Below, piece after piece: positions 1 to 8,753 of a DNA stretch of 64,000 bases (position 1 is its first letter; the number at the start of each line of letters is the position of its first letter). Both the position numbers and the translations under genes were made by a program. Where the stretch lies: positions 71,988 to 135,987 of the forward strand of contig CAZNRN010000008.1 of assembly GCA_964575605.1 (NCBI GenBank). Reading direction: 5' to 3'. The DNA comes from JAPWJZ01 sp964575605. Lineage in GTDB: Bacteria; Pseudomonadota; Alphaproteobacteria; Micavibrionales; UBA2020. Under the pieces are notes generated by a model. That model was not told the DNA's origin. It made no database searches and was given only the letters and a program-made list of their open reading frames with translations.

Positions 1-123
1 GATGAGGTCGTTGACGTGGATGATTTTGGCTTCCGCGCCCGCGAATTCGAGCGCGAAGGCGGTTTCACGCTCGCAGTTGATGCCGTCGCCGGCCATGACC
101 ATGAATAAAGGTTTTTTCGTCAT
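1..123 (-). CDS. purQ: PurQ, glutaminase subunit of FGAM synthase (5' part only)
   Basis: This is the first 41 codons of a gene that continues beyond the left edge. The N-terminus contains GDGINCERE followed by an Ala-rich helix and a VHVNDL-like strand (IIHVNDLI here). That is the start of the class I glutamine amidotransferase PurQ, which supplies ammonia to PurL for converting FGAR to FGAM. The ATG lies one base after the purL stop, so it is the last visible gene of the purine operon. The catalytic Cys/His/Glu residues are outside the window. Confidence 0.8.
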   Translation of the reverse strand, partial: MTKKPLFMVMAGDGINCERETAFALEFAGAEAKIIHVNDLI

Positions 124-124
124 C

Positions 125-3115
125 TTAAAATCCTCTCTTCCACGCGGTTAAAATGTCATCCAGTGAAATTTCGGTGTCTTTCAGCGCCAGTTTTCCCGTG
201 GCCGCGACTGTCCCAATCTGCGTTGCGGCCGGGACGGTTTTTTCAAAGGCGGCTTTTTGCGCAGGTGACACGCTGACAACGATGCGCCCGGGCGCTTCGC
301 CAAACAGTGTTGCGGCGTCGGTGTTGATTTCCAGCGCAGCACCCAGCCGGCCCGCCAGCATGCTTTCGGCGACGGCGACCAGCAGGCCGCCCTCCGACAC
401 GTCATGCGCCGAGCGGACAAGGTTTTGTTTAAGGGCGCTGTGGAGGGCGCGGTAGAGTGCCAGGTTTTTGGCGGGGTCGATCGCGGGGCCGTTGTCGTCG
501 GCCACTTCGAAGGCATAGGCATATTCGGAACCGGCGAGGCCTTGCGTGCCTTCAGTGCCCAGTACATAAATAAGGTCGCCCGCGGTGCGGAAGGCAGAAC
601 CGGTGGAGGCGCCCATCGGCACCTTCGCCATGGCCGTGACCATCAGCGTCGGCAGGCAGCTGATGTTGATATCCATGCCGCGGCCGTCCTTGCCGCGGAA
701 ATCGTTCTTCATGCTGTCCTTGCCGGAAACCAGCGGCGCGCCATAGGCCTTGCAGATATCGTAAAGCCCCTGGCAGGTGCGTACGAGCTGGCCGAGTTTG
801 TACGCGCCATCGGGATTTTTGGCCGAGGTGACAGGGTCGGGCCAGCAGAAATTGTCGAGCAGGCAGAGCATGTCGGGGTCGCCGCCCGCCGTCACGACGT
901 TGCGTACGGCTTCGTCCACCGCGAACTGCGCCATGCGGTAGGGGTCGAGAGGCGATATGCGCGGCGCCATGCCGCAACCGACCGCAACCGCGTTTTCTTT
1001 CTGTCCGCCATGCGGGTAGAGCCAGATGACGCCGGCATCCGAAGGGCCGTCGGCCTTTGCGCCCGCGAAGGGTTTCACATGGGTCGAGGCCTGCACCTCG
1101 TGGTCGTAGGCGCGCACCCATTTTTCTTTGGAAGTAATGTTGGGCGAGGCCAGCAGCGTCAGCAGCGCGTCGCGCGTTGCGGGCGCTGCGGTGCGTTTTG
1201 CAGACAGCTTGGTCGTTTCCGACCAGCTGGCGCGCGCCTTCGGCCCCGTCCATTCGGCTTTCAGCTGCATCTGCGGGAGCGAGTTGTGGAGGAAGTGGAG
1301 GTCGAGGATGCCGGTCAGCGCGCCCTTGTAAAACACCTCGAGCTTGCCTGTATCGGTAAATGCGCCGATATCTGTCGCTACCACGCCGCGTTTCATGGCG
1401 AGCGAGAGGAAATCTTTCAGCTTTTTCGGCGGCACGGCCAGCGTCATGCGCTCCTGGCTCTCGGATACCATCAGCTCCCACGGCGAAAGGCCGGGGTATT
1501 TGACGGGGCAGAGCGCGAGATCGAGCGACGCGCCGCCCGACATCTGCGCCATTTCGCCGACGCTGGACGACAGCCCGCCCGCGCCGTTGTCGGTAATCGC
1601 CGCATATAAACCAAGGTCGCGCGCCTCGAGCAGGAAATCAGCCATGCGCTTTTGTGTCAGCGGGTCGCCGATCTGCACCGCGGTGGCGGGCGCGTTTTCG
1701 TCCAGCTCGAGCGAGCTGAAGGTTGCGCCGTGGATGCCGTCCGCGCCGATCGCGCCGCCGACCATCACGATGCGGTCGCCGGCGGCAAGTTTCTTTTCGG
1801 ATGAATCGCGGCCATCGGGCAGTTTCGGCGGCAGGACGCCGACGGTGCCGACGAACACCAGCGGCTTGCCCGCATAATCGCGGTCGAAGAAAAAGGCGCC
1901 GTTGACCGTGGGAATGCCGCTTTTGTTGCCGCCGTCCTCGACGCCCTTGTGTACGCCTTCCAAAATGCGGCGGGGCGGCTTGGGGCCAAGCGGCATGAAT
2001 TGTTCTTCGCCTTTCGCCGGCATGCTGGGCGGGGCAAAGCAGAAGACGTCGGTATTGGCGATTGGGCGGGCGCCGAGGCCGCAGCCGAGGATATCGCGGT
2101 TGACGCCGAGGATGCCGGTCAGCGCGCCGCCGTAGGGGTCGAGCGCCGAGGGGCTGTTGTGCGTCTCGACCTTGATGCAGAGGTCGATGTTGTCATCGAA
2201 ACGCACGATGCCCGCGTTGTCGCTGAAAACCGACACCAGCCAGTTAAGCTTGCGCTCGGCCTCGATTTCCTTGGTGGCGCGCTTGATGTAGGTTTTGTAA
2301 AGGCTGTCGACCTGGCTGGTTTTCCCGTCCGCGCCGGTGAAATCGATTTTGGCGGCGAAAATCTTGTGCTTGCAGTGTTCGCTCCAGGTCTGGGCGAAGA
2401 CCTCGATCTCGACGTCGGTCGGGTGCTGCGGCAGGCCGAGTTTTTTGCGCTCGGCTTGTGTTTCCGGCTTGCGGTAGTAGTCGCGGATATGGCGCAGTTC
2501 GGGCAGCGTCATGGCAAGGAAACGCTCCTTGCTGAGCTTTTCAAGGCCGGCGTCGTCCAGTTCCAGCGACACTTCTTCGGGCTTTGGCGGGTGGGTGAAC
2601 AATGCCTTGGGCAGCTTCACGTCGTCGAAGCGTTTTAATTTAACGAATTCGGCATAGGGCCAGACGTCGATTTTCTGGATCAGTTCGTTGGCCAGCAGCT
2701 CGCGCGCAACCTTTTTCGCGCCCGCGGCATCGACGCCGCCGAAGAGGAAATAAAGGCTGCCGCTCGCGACTTCGGCCTGCAGCCCGGTCAGCGACAGGGC
2801 TTCCTCGGCCGATCGGGCGGGGTTATCGGTGACGCCGGGGCGGTAGGTGATTTCGGCGACGAAGGCGGGCGCGTCTTTAAACGAATAATCGGCGGCACCC
2901 GTTTGCGCGCGGGCGAGGACGGGGTCGGCGAAGACCCTGCCGATTTTCACGGGTGCGTCATTGGCGGCGGAAAGCGGCGCGATTTTATAGACTTTGACTT
3001 CTTCGATGGCGGCCAAGGGCACGCCAAGGTATTCCCGCGCCTCCTTCGCCCATTTGTCGAGGCGACGGTCGGGGATATGCGCTGCGACTTCTACCCTGAT
3101 TGCTGCTGCGCCCAT
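125..3115 (-). CDS. purL: Phosphoribosylformylglycinamidine synthase, PurS-PurL fusion
   Basis: This is the ATP-dependent FGAM synthase of de novo purine synthesis. At about 996 residues it is longer than the small PurL (about 740) and shorter than enterobacterial PurL (about 1300). The first 190 or so residues look like PurS-type alpha/beta modules. The PurL core follows, with the TWSEHCKHK motif near residue 250, a KVETHNSPSALDPYGGA nucleotide-binding region and two AIRS-like halves. The amidotransferase is separate (purQ, next gene). I chose the ATG at 3115 because GAAGGA precedes it and the PurS-like fold begins directly. An ATG at 3145 would add ten residues and deepen the overlap with purN. 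The fused PurSL form is, from memory, commoner outside Alphaproteobacteria. Confidence 0.9.
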   Translation of the reverse strand: MGAAAIRVEVAAHIPDRRLDKWAKEAREYLGVPLAAIEEVKVYKIAPLSAANDAPVKIGRVFADPVLARAQTGAADYSFKDAPAFVAEITYRPGVTDNPARSAEEALSLTGLQAEVASGSLYFLFGGVDAAGAKKVARELLANELIQKIDVWPYAEFVKLKRFDDVKLPKALFTHPPKPEEVSLELDDAGLEKLSKERFLAMTLPELRHIRDYYRKPETQAERKKLGLPQHPTDVEIEVFAQTWSEHCKHKIFAAKIDFTGADGKTSQVDSLYKTYIKRATKEIEAERKLNWLVSVFSDNAGIVRFDDNIDLCIKVETHNSPSALDPYGGALTGILGVNRDILGCGLGARPIANTDVFCFAPPSMPAKGEEQFMPLGPKPPRRILEGVHKGVEDGGNKSGIPTVNGAFFFDRDYAGKPLVFVGTVGVLPPKLPDGRDSSEKKLAAGDRIVMVGGAIGADGIHGATFSSLELDENAPATAVQIGDPLTQKRMADFLLEARDLGLYAAITDNGAGGLSSSVGEMAQMSGGASLDLALCPVKYPGLSPWELMVSESQERMTLAVPPKKLKDFLSLAMKRGVVATDIGAFTDTGKLEVFYKGALTGILDLHFLHNSLPQMQLKAEWTGPKARASWSETTKLSAKRTAAPATRDALLTLLASPNITSKEKWVRAYDHEVQASTHVKPFAGAKADGPSDAGVIWLYPHGGQKENAVAVGCGMAPRISPLDPYRMAQFAVDEAVRNVVTAGGDPDMLCLLDNFCWPDPVTSAKNPDGAYKLGQLVRTCQGLYDICKAYGAPLVSGKDSMKNDFRGKDGRGMDINISCLPTLMVTAMAKVPMGASTGSAFRTAGDLIYVLGTEGTQGLAGSEYAYAFEVADDNGPAIDPAKNLALYRALHSALKQNLVRSAHDVSEGGLLVAVAESMLAGRLGAALEINTDAATLFGEAPGRIVVSVSPAQKAAFEKTVPAATQIGTVAATGKLALKDTEISLDDILTAWKRGF

Positions 3116-3795
3116 TTGTCCTTCGCCTTTTCCTTGCCGAGACATACGATTTTCTTGTCGGTGCCGGGGATTTTCTCGAGCCTCCAGCTGCCCGCAATAA
3201 GGTGTTTCAGGAATTCCGCATAAATTTCGTATTCCAGCTTCATGCCGCGGTCGCGGAATTTTTCAAAGGGCTCTTCCTCTTCCCGCTCGAACGCGCGCTG
3301 CAGGATGATGGGGCCGGTATCGACGCCGTCATCGACGAAATGCAGCGTCACGCCGGAAATTTTCACTCCTGCGTTAAAGGCCTGCAAATAGCTGTCGGTG
3401 CCCGGGAAGGCGGGCAGCAGCGAGGGATGGATATTGACGATACGGTTGATGCCGAGTTCGGCGTCATGGAAGCTTTTGACGAATTCGGGGCTGAGGATGC
3501 GCATGTAACCGGCCAGAAAAATCCACTCGACGTTGTTTTTCTTCAGCACGTCGATGATGGATTTTTCGTGGTCTTCCTTGCTTACGCCCTGCTTGCGGGG
3601 CAGGATTTCGCACTGGGTGCCGAATTTCTTCGCGCGCTCGATGACGCCGGCGTAGGGCTGGTCGGTCAGCACCAGTATCGCCTCGATGCCGTCAAGTTTC
3701 TGGCAGTGCGTCAGGATGTTTTCTGCGTTGGTGCCGTTGCCGGAGGCGAAAACGGCGGCGCGGATGGGGTTATTTGCCCCAGAACTATTTCCCAA
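3091..3795 (-). CDS. purN: Phosphoribosylglycinamide formyltransferase PurN
   Basis: PurN transfers a formyl group from 10-formyl-THF to GAR. The protein has the N-terminal AVFASGNGTN loop, the catalytic NIHPSLLPAFPG segment (Asn and His of the active site) and GVTLHFVDDGVDTGPII with the catalytic Asp. It is about 234 residues, slightly longer than usual, with a Lys-rich C-terminal tail. I placed the start at a TTG because GGAGG lies exactly 7 nt upstream (3803-3807) and the protein then begins shortly before the first strand. It overlaps the purD stop by 11 bp and the purL start by 25 bp, which implies coupled translation. A longer TTG start at 3837 is possible but has no such ribosome-binding site. 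Confidence 0.92.
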   Translation of the reverse strand: MGNSSGANNPIRAAVFASGNGTNAENILTHCQKLDGIEAILVLTDQPYAGVIERAKKFGTQCEILPRKQGVSKEDHEKSIIDVLKKNNVEWIFLAGYMRILSPEFVKSFHDAELGINRIVNIHPSLLPAFPGTDSYLQAFNAGVKISGVTLHFVDDGVDTGPIILQRAFEREEEEPFEKFRDRGMKLEYEIYAEFLKHLIAGSWRLEKIPGTDKKIVCLGKEKAKDKWAQQQSG

Positions 3796-5092
3796 TGTCT
3801 TTCCTCCAATGTGCGCCGTTAAATTTGATATGGCCAATGGCCTCGTAGGCGCGTTTGCGCGCCTCTTCCATCGTGGCGCCCAGCGCGGTGACGCCCAGCA
3901 CGCGGCCGCCCTCGTTCGTCCAGCCTGCGCCGCCTTTTTTGGCGCCCGAGACGAAGAGCATTTTATTGTCGTTGGTGCCGCTATCCAGCAGCTTTTCAGG
4001 CAGGTCGATTTTCTGTCCTAATGTCATGCCCGTGCCGAAGGTTTCGGGGTAGCCTTCGGAGGCCATGACCACATGCACCGAAGCGCCTTCGCGCAAGGAT
4101 ACCTTTTCTGATTTTAACTGGCCCGCCGCGGCCGCCGCAAACAGCGGCACGATATCGTTTTCGATCAGCGGCAGCAAAATCTGCGTTTCAGGGTCGCCGA
4201 AGCGGGTGTTGAATTCAATCACCTGCACGTCGTCGCCCTCGATCATCAGGCCCGCGAAGAGGATGCCGCGGAAGGGCGTGCCGCGCGACTGCATGCCTGC
4301 CAATACCTTGCGGAAGATGCCTTCGGCCACGAAGTTGCGCGCTTTAGCCGAAGGCCAGCCCTGCGGCGCATAGCCGCCCATGCCGCCGGTATTGGGGCCT
4401 TCGTCGTTGTCGCGTACGCGTTTATAATCGCACGCGAACCCCAGCGAGATAAATGTATCGCCATCGCAGAGCGCAAAGGCCGAGGCCTCGCGTCCGGTGA
4501 TTTTCTGCTCCAGCAACAACCGGTCGCTTTTTACCTGGCATGCGGCGTTCAACATGAAATCATCGACGGTTTTTTCGGCTTGGGCGCGGTCATGCGTGAC
4601 GACGACGCCCTTGCCCGCCGAAAGGCCGTCGGCCTTCAGCACCACGCCCCTGCCCGCCACATCCCAGCCCGCCAGTGCGGCCAGGGCGTCGGAGGCGGAA
4701 TCGCAGATTTTATAAGGTGCGGTGGGGATGCCGAATTCGGTCATGAATTCCTTGGCGAATATCTTCGAGCTTTCCAGCTGCGCCGCCGCCTTGCTGGGGC
4801 CCAGCACAAGGAAGCCCGCTTTTTCAAGCGCATCGACAACGCCCGCGGCCAAGGGCTTTTCAGGCCCCACCATGACAAGGCCGGGTTTCAATTCCTGCGC
4901 CTTTGCGACCACAAAGGCCGCATCGGCGGGATTGCCGGGAATGCAGGTGACTTTATCCAGCACCGCCATGCCGTCGTTGCCGGGAATGGCGTGGATATGG
5001 GTGACGCCGGGCGACTGGGACATTTTCCAGGCGAGCGCATGTTCGCGCCCGCCACCACCCAGCAGCAATACCGATGTCACCGTCTGCGTCAT
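3785..5092 (-). CDS. purD: Phosphoribosylamine-glycine ligase PurD
   Basis: PurD is the ATP-grasp enzyme that joins phosphoribosylamine and glycine to give GAR. The N-terminal GGGGREHALAWK motif is diagnostic. The VVLKADGLSAGKGVVV segment is the ATP-grasp nucleotide-binding strand. NTRFGDPETQ near the C-terminal third carries metal-binding residues. The length of 435 residues is normal. Its ATG overlaps the purC stop as ATGA, and its end overlaps purN. Confidence 0.97.
   Translation of the reverse strand: MTQTVTSVLLLGGGGREHALAWKMSQSPGVTHIHAIPGNDGMAVLDKVTCIPGNPADAAFVVAKAQELKPGLVMVGPEKPLAAGVVDALEKAGFLVLGPSKAAAQLESSKIFAKEFMTEFGIPTAPYKICDSASDALAALAGWDVAGRGVVLKADGLSAGKGVVVTHDRAQAEKTVDDFMLNAACQVKSDRLLLEQKITGREASAFALCDGDTFISLGFACDYKRVRDNDEGPNTGGMGGYAPQGWPSAKARNFVAEGIFRKVLAGMQSRGTPFRGILFAGLMIEGDDVQVIEFNTRFGDPETQILLPLIENDIVPLFAAAAAGQLKSEKVSLREGASVHVVMASEGYPETFGTGMTLGQKIDLPEKLLDSGTNDNKMLFVSGAKKGGAGWTNEGGRVLGVTALGATMEEARKRAYEAIGHIKFNGAHWRKDIGK
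3803..3807 (-). promoter_or_regulatory. Shine-Dalgarno site that fixes the purN TTG start
   Basis: On the minus strand this reads GGAGG followed by 7 nt and TTG (3793-3795). It lies inside the end of purD. It decides the purN start in favour of a non-ATG codon. Confidence 0.65.
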
Positions 5093-6267
5093 GCCACTTT
5101 CCCGGGCTTTGCCGCAGGCGTCTTGACCACTTCGTCAAGGTCCCAGGCGTCGGCGAAAATCGCCTTGCCGTGGAAGCGGACGGAGAGCGCCTTGGCGATG
5201 CCCTTGTAAATCATCTCGACGCGCTGCTTGACAGCGGGCGCGAGGAGCGGCGGCGTCACCTGCAGTTCATCCATGCAGATTTTCTTCCAGTCTTTTTCGC
5301 CGCGCTGTTTCGCCAGGTCCTTGGCGGTTTCAAGGCCCTTGAGCCATGCGGTTGGGCGGTAGAAGCTGCGCAGCGCTTCTTTCGACAGGTGATGGCCTTC
5401 GCGGATCAGGCGCAGTTCGTCGGGGCCGATGGAATCAACCAGCATGTATTCGCGGTTCCCCTGGCGGTTTTTCACGCCGAAGCCGAATTCCAGCTTGCCG
5501 TCCCACAGTTCAACGCCGATGGCGGCGAAGACGTCTTTCAGGCGGAGCGCCGTCAGGCGCGCCAGCACGCCCAGCGCGCGGAATTCTTCAGCCGACAGCC
5601 CGGCGATTTCCTGCGCTTCCGCATAGGGCAGGTAGCGGTCGGAGGTTTCGAGCTTGGTCGAATATTCGATGACGGGAATGTCGAAAACCTCGCCGGAAAC
5701 AGGAGGCTTGGAGAGCCCCAGCGCCTTGCAGTATTCGGCATTGCCCGTGCGCTGCAGAAGCGACGAGCCCTCAGGCACGCCGAAACGGAAGATGACTTCG
5801 AGCGGCACCAGCGTGTTTTCGGGCTTCGCGCGGTAGGGCGTGTAATCCCAGTGCAGCTTGCCGTCGATGACGCTGGAGGTCGGGTCGATGACATCGACCG
5901 GCGTGACCGCCAGGCAGCGCGACGGCGAGAGGAATTCGCGCTGCAGCGGAATTTGCCGCGCGTCATGGTCGACGAGACCCAGCATATGGTGCCTCAACCC
6001 CGTTTCGCGCAGGCCGCGCAATACGCTTTCCTGTTCAAACGCCGCAGGCGCCTGCCAGTTCTGCCAGTTTTCGGGCTTGCCAAGGAAGTCGAAGAAGAAC
6101 CAGCCCATAAAGGCCAGCGCCGCGCCCTTGTCGGCCAGCAGGTCGGGCATCTGGCCCCAGTCGAAAATGGAATAACGGTCGGAGAATTCGAAGATGTAGG
6201 GCGACTGGCCTTCCTCGCCCCTCACGTTTTTCACGGAACCTTCGTAAATGATGGCGGGTAAAGTCAT
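5089..6267 (-). CDS. purC: SAICAR synthetase PurC
   Basis: PurC condenses CAIR with aspartate. The protein starts MTLPAIIYEGSVKNVRG, where YEGSVKNV corresponds to the usual (Y/L)xGKxKxxy ATP-binding start. It contains FEFSDRYSIFDWG and FGFGVKNRQGNREYMLVDSIGPDELR, matching the late active-site block that normally reads LxDEiTPDs. It is about 392 residues, longer than the bacterial norm of about 240 and nearer the long (about 300) forms. The start was set at the ATG whose first four bases overlap the purE TGA; the upstream frame is not protein-like. In operon order it lies between purE and purD. Confidence 0.88.
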   Translation of the reverse strand: MTLPAIIYEGSVKNVRGEEGQSPYIFEFSDRYSIFDWGQMPDLLADKGAALAFMGWFFFDFLGKPENWQNWQAPAAFEQESVLRGLRETGLRHHMLGLVDHDARQIPLQREFLSPSRCLAVTPVDVIDPTSSVIDGKLHWDYTPYRAKPENTLVPLEVIFRFGVPEGSSLLQRTGNAEYCKALGLSKPPVSGEVFDIPVIEYSTKLETSDRYLPYAEAQEIAGLSAEEFRALGVLARLTALRLKDVFAAIGVELWDGKLEFGFGVKNRQGNREYMLVDSIGPDELRLIREGHHLSKEALRSFYRPTAWLKGLETAKDLAKQRGEKDWKKICMDELQVTPPLLAPAVKQRVEMIYKGIAKALSVRFHGKAIFADAWDLDEVVKTPAAKPGKVA

Positions 6268-7022
6268 GCTGCTTTCTCCTTGGAAACTTTTGCGGAAGCG
6301 CCGAGGCGCGCGACCGAGGCGACGGCGTTGCGCGTGTTGTTGCACCCGACCCAGAGGCCGCCCTTGTTCGCCCATTCTACCAGTTGCAGGTAGGATTCAG
6401 GTTTCTGCGCGTGCGATTTCGACATCAGCGGCACGTGCAGGCAAAGCTCACCCGGGTGGATATGGACGCTTTCGGCCACAAGGCGCACGTCAAACGCGCC
6501 GTCGGTCGAGGACATGTCCGTCAGCTTGACCTCGATGCCTTTTTCTTTCGCCGCCGTGCGCGCCTTTTCAATTTCGGCGATGAGTTCGGCATCGGCCATG
6601 TATTCGGGCGAGGGCGCCACGAAATTGATGCGGGAATAATCGACGCGCGCGGTGCCGTATTGTTTCAGGAAGGCGGGGATTTCGGACGGTTTCTGCGGCC
6701 CTGCCGTCATCACCGGCACGCCGGGCGGCATTTGCGCGATGGAGGCGAAACTGTCGAGCCCGCCGAATTGCGAGGGCACAGCGACGCCGAAGACGGGGAT
6801 TTTGACCATGGCGGCAACCACACCGGGCAGCGCCGCGGCAAGGCCTGCGCCGGCCACAACCGCGTCGCCCTTCCATTCGTGCATTTTGGCGTGGAGTTTA
6901 TCGAGGTCGCGGTGGGCGGAGATGGCTTCGTATTCCACTTCCGCGAATTTTTTGAGGCTTTCGACCAGCGGCAGCGCCGTCCCTTCGTCGGATTTGCTGC
7001 CGAACACTACGAATATCTTCAT
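6264..7022 (-). CDS. purE: AIR carboxylase PurE-like protein with long C-terminal extension
   Basis: The N-terminal 130 residues are a PurE fold: FGSKSDEGT (phosphate loop), AISAHRD (the SAHR signature), GLAAALPGVVAA and VFGVAVPS. PurE interconverts N5-CAIR or AIR and CAIR, the step before PurC. Ordinary PurE is about 160 residues; this protein is 252. The extra C-terminal half has GELCLHVPLMSK and LWVGCNNTRNAVASVARLG, which I do not recognise. The usual AHLPG histidine is replaced (AALPG). No purK is visible here. The neighbouring purC and purF make the assignment safe, but class I versus class II activity is undecided. Confidence 0.82.
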   Translation of the reverse strand: MKIFVVFGSKSDEGTALPLVESLKKFAEVEYEAISAHRDLDKLHAKMHEWKGDAVVAGAGLAAALPGVVAAMVKIPVFGVAVPSQFGGLDSFASIAQMPPGVPVMTAGPQKPSEIPAFLKQYGTARVDYSRINFVAPSPEYMADAELIAEIEKARTAAKEKGIEVKLTDMSSTDGAFDVRLVAESVHIHPGELCLHVPLMSKSHAQKPESYLQLVEWANKGGLWVGCNNTRNAVASVARLGASAKVSKEKAA

Positions 7023-7063
7023 TACCGTCCCCCTCGTTAATTAAGAAAAAACTATGTCTAGGC

Positions 7064-8554
7064 TTACCCTGCCGCGCGCGCCTTTTTGCGTTCCTTTGAA
7101 AAATGGTCGCCTTCGGCAATCGCCGTCGGGTACTTGTTGTTGACGCAGGCCATGCAGAGCTTGCTGACGCCGATGGCCTGGCGCAAATCTTCTTCGTCGA
7201 GGTAGATGACCTTTTTGACGCCGATCATTTCGGCCAGGTCTTCCGCCGTCTTGTCATGCGCCACCAGGTCTTTCGCATCGGGGAAATCGATGCCGTAGAA
7301 ACAGGGGTGGCGGATGGGCGGGCATGTGATGCCGAGCGTCACTTCTTTCGCGCCGTGTTTTTTCAGCAGCGAGACGATGTGTTTCGACGTCGTGCCGCGC
7401 ACGATGGAATCGTCAATCAGGAAGATATTCTTGCCAGCGATTTCGCCGGCGACGGGGCTCAGCTTCAGCTCCACCGCGTGCTCGCGCTTGTGCTGGCTGT
7501 TCAGGATAAAGCTGCGCGCCACGTAACGGTTTTTGATAAGCCCTTCGCGGTACGGCAGCTTGAGCGCATCGGCGACAGATATTGCCGAAGGCCGGCTGGT
7601 ATCCGGCACCGGCATCACGACATCGGGCGAAATCTCGCCGGATTTGATGGCGGCGGCGGCGCGCTGGCCGAGGCGCTCGCCCAGTTTCAGGCGCACGCCG
7701 TAAACGGGGTGATGGTCGATCGAGCTTTCGGCGCCCGAGAAGTAAACCCATTCGAACATGCAATGGGCTTTTTCTTCCTTGCGCACCACGGCGCTTTGCA
7801 GCTGTCCCTTGGTGTCGATAAAGATAACCTCGCCGGGCTCGACATCGCGCAGGTATTGGTAGCCAAGGTAGGTCATGGCGATGGTTTCGGAGGCGAAGCA
7901 CCAGGTTTTAACGCCGTTTTCTTCCTTCACGCCCAGCGCCATGGGGCGGATGCCCTTGGGGTCGCGGAAGGCGACCATGCCCTGCCCAGCGATCAGGCCC
8001 AGCACGGCGTAGCCGCCGATGACGGTATCGAACATCTTCGACGCCGCCTGTTTTATATTGTCGAAGCTGAATGTTTTAGCCGAGGGCAGCGCCTCGCCGT
8101 CCATCAGGAAGTGGCCGAAGTAGTGGATCAGCGCTTCCAGGTCGTTTGCGGTCAGCAGCTGGTGGTGGAAACGCTCGGACAATTCCTGCTTGAGGCTGTA
8201 ATAGTTGAGCGCATTGCCGTTATGCACCATGCCTAGGCCGAAGGGGATGCCCTCCACCATCGGCTGGATGTCGCGGGTGCCGTCGCCGCCGGCCGTGGCA
8301 TAGCGCGTATGCCCTATCGCCATGTAACCGCCCAGCTTTTCGACTTTTTCGCGGGTGAAGACATTGGCGACGAGGCCGAGGTCTTTTTCCATAGCGAACA
8401 TGCGCGTGACGTTGTCATATGTCAGGATACCCGCAGCGTCCTGCCCGCGGTGCTGAAGCGCCAGCAGGCCGCGGAACGCCTCGTAGGCGGCGGAATAGGA
8501 CACTCCTCGACTCCCGTTTTCTTCAGGGCCGATAATGCCAATAATTCCGCACAT
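7064..8554 (-). CDS. purF: Amidophosphoribosyltransferase PurF
   Basis: PurF is the first committed enzyme of purine synthesis: PRPP plus glutamine give phosphoribosylamine. The protein begins MCGIIGIIG, with Cys2 as the N-terminal glutaminase nucleophile, and has LLALQHRGQDAAG and GMVHNGNA. The C-terminal half carries the PRPP-binding IFLIDDSIVRGTTSKHIV loop. The length of 496 residues is typical. It is the promoter-proximal gene of the operon, 41 bp ahead of purE. A CMACVNNKYPT segment lies near the C-terminus. I did not resolve whether this PurF holds an Fe-S cluster. Confidence 0.97.
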   Translation of the reverse strand: MCGIIGIIGPEENGSRGVSYSAAYEAFRGLLALQHRGQDAAGILTYDNVTRMFAMEKDLGLVANVFTREKVEKLGGYMAIGHTRYATAGGDGTRDIQPMVEGIPFGLGMVHNGNALNYYSLKQELSERFHHQLLTANDLEALIHYFGHFLMDGEALPSAKTFSFDNIKQAASKMFDTVIGGYAVLGLIAGQGMVAFRDPKGIRPMALGVKEENGVKTWCFASETIAMTYLGYQYLRDVEPGEVIFIDTKGQLQSAVVRKEEKAHCMFEWVYFSGAESSIDHHPVYGVRLKLGERLGQRAAAAIKSGEISPDVVMPVPDTSRPSAISVADALKLPYREGLIKNRYVARSFILNSQHKREHAVELKLSPVAGEIAGKNIFLIDDSIVRGTTSKHIVSLLKKHGAKEVTLGITCPPIRHPCFYGIDFPDAKDLVAHDKTAEDLAEMIGVKKVIYLDEEDLRQAIGVSKLCMACVNNKYPTAIAEGDHFSKERKKARAAG

Positions 8555-8598
8555 TTAGCGATTACCCGTGAATCAGATGATGGCTGATTGGTGAGCAG

Positions 8599-8604
8599 AC
8601 TATA
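8599..8604 (-). promoter_or_regulatory. Candidate -10 box of the purine operon
   Basis: On the minus strand the bases read TATAGT about 45 bp before the purF ATG, giving a short leader. The -35 partner 17-18 bp upstream is poor (GGCATA or TGGCAT), so this may need an activator or may be wrong. No purine riboswitch-like structure was noticed in the leader. Confidence 0.3.
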
Positions 8605-8753
8605 CGAGGATTCCTGCAAGATATGCCAGCGAATTCTGATCTTATTGCGAAAGCCTGCGCCCGCGTTTTCGGAAATTTAAACGCGCCTGTTCAATGCGCG
8701 GCGAAACAGGCATGATTACAAAAGAAAAAATCACGGCAGGGAAAATCACCGAC

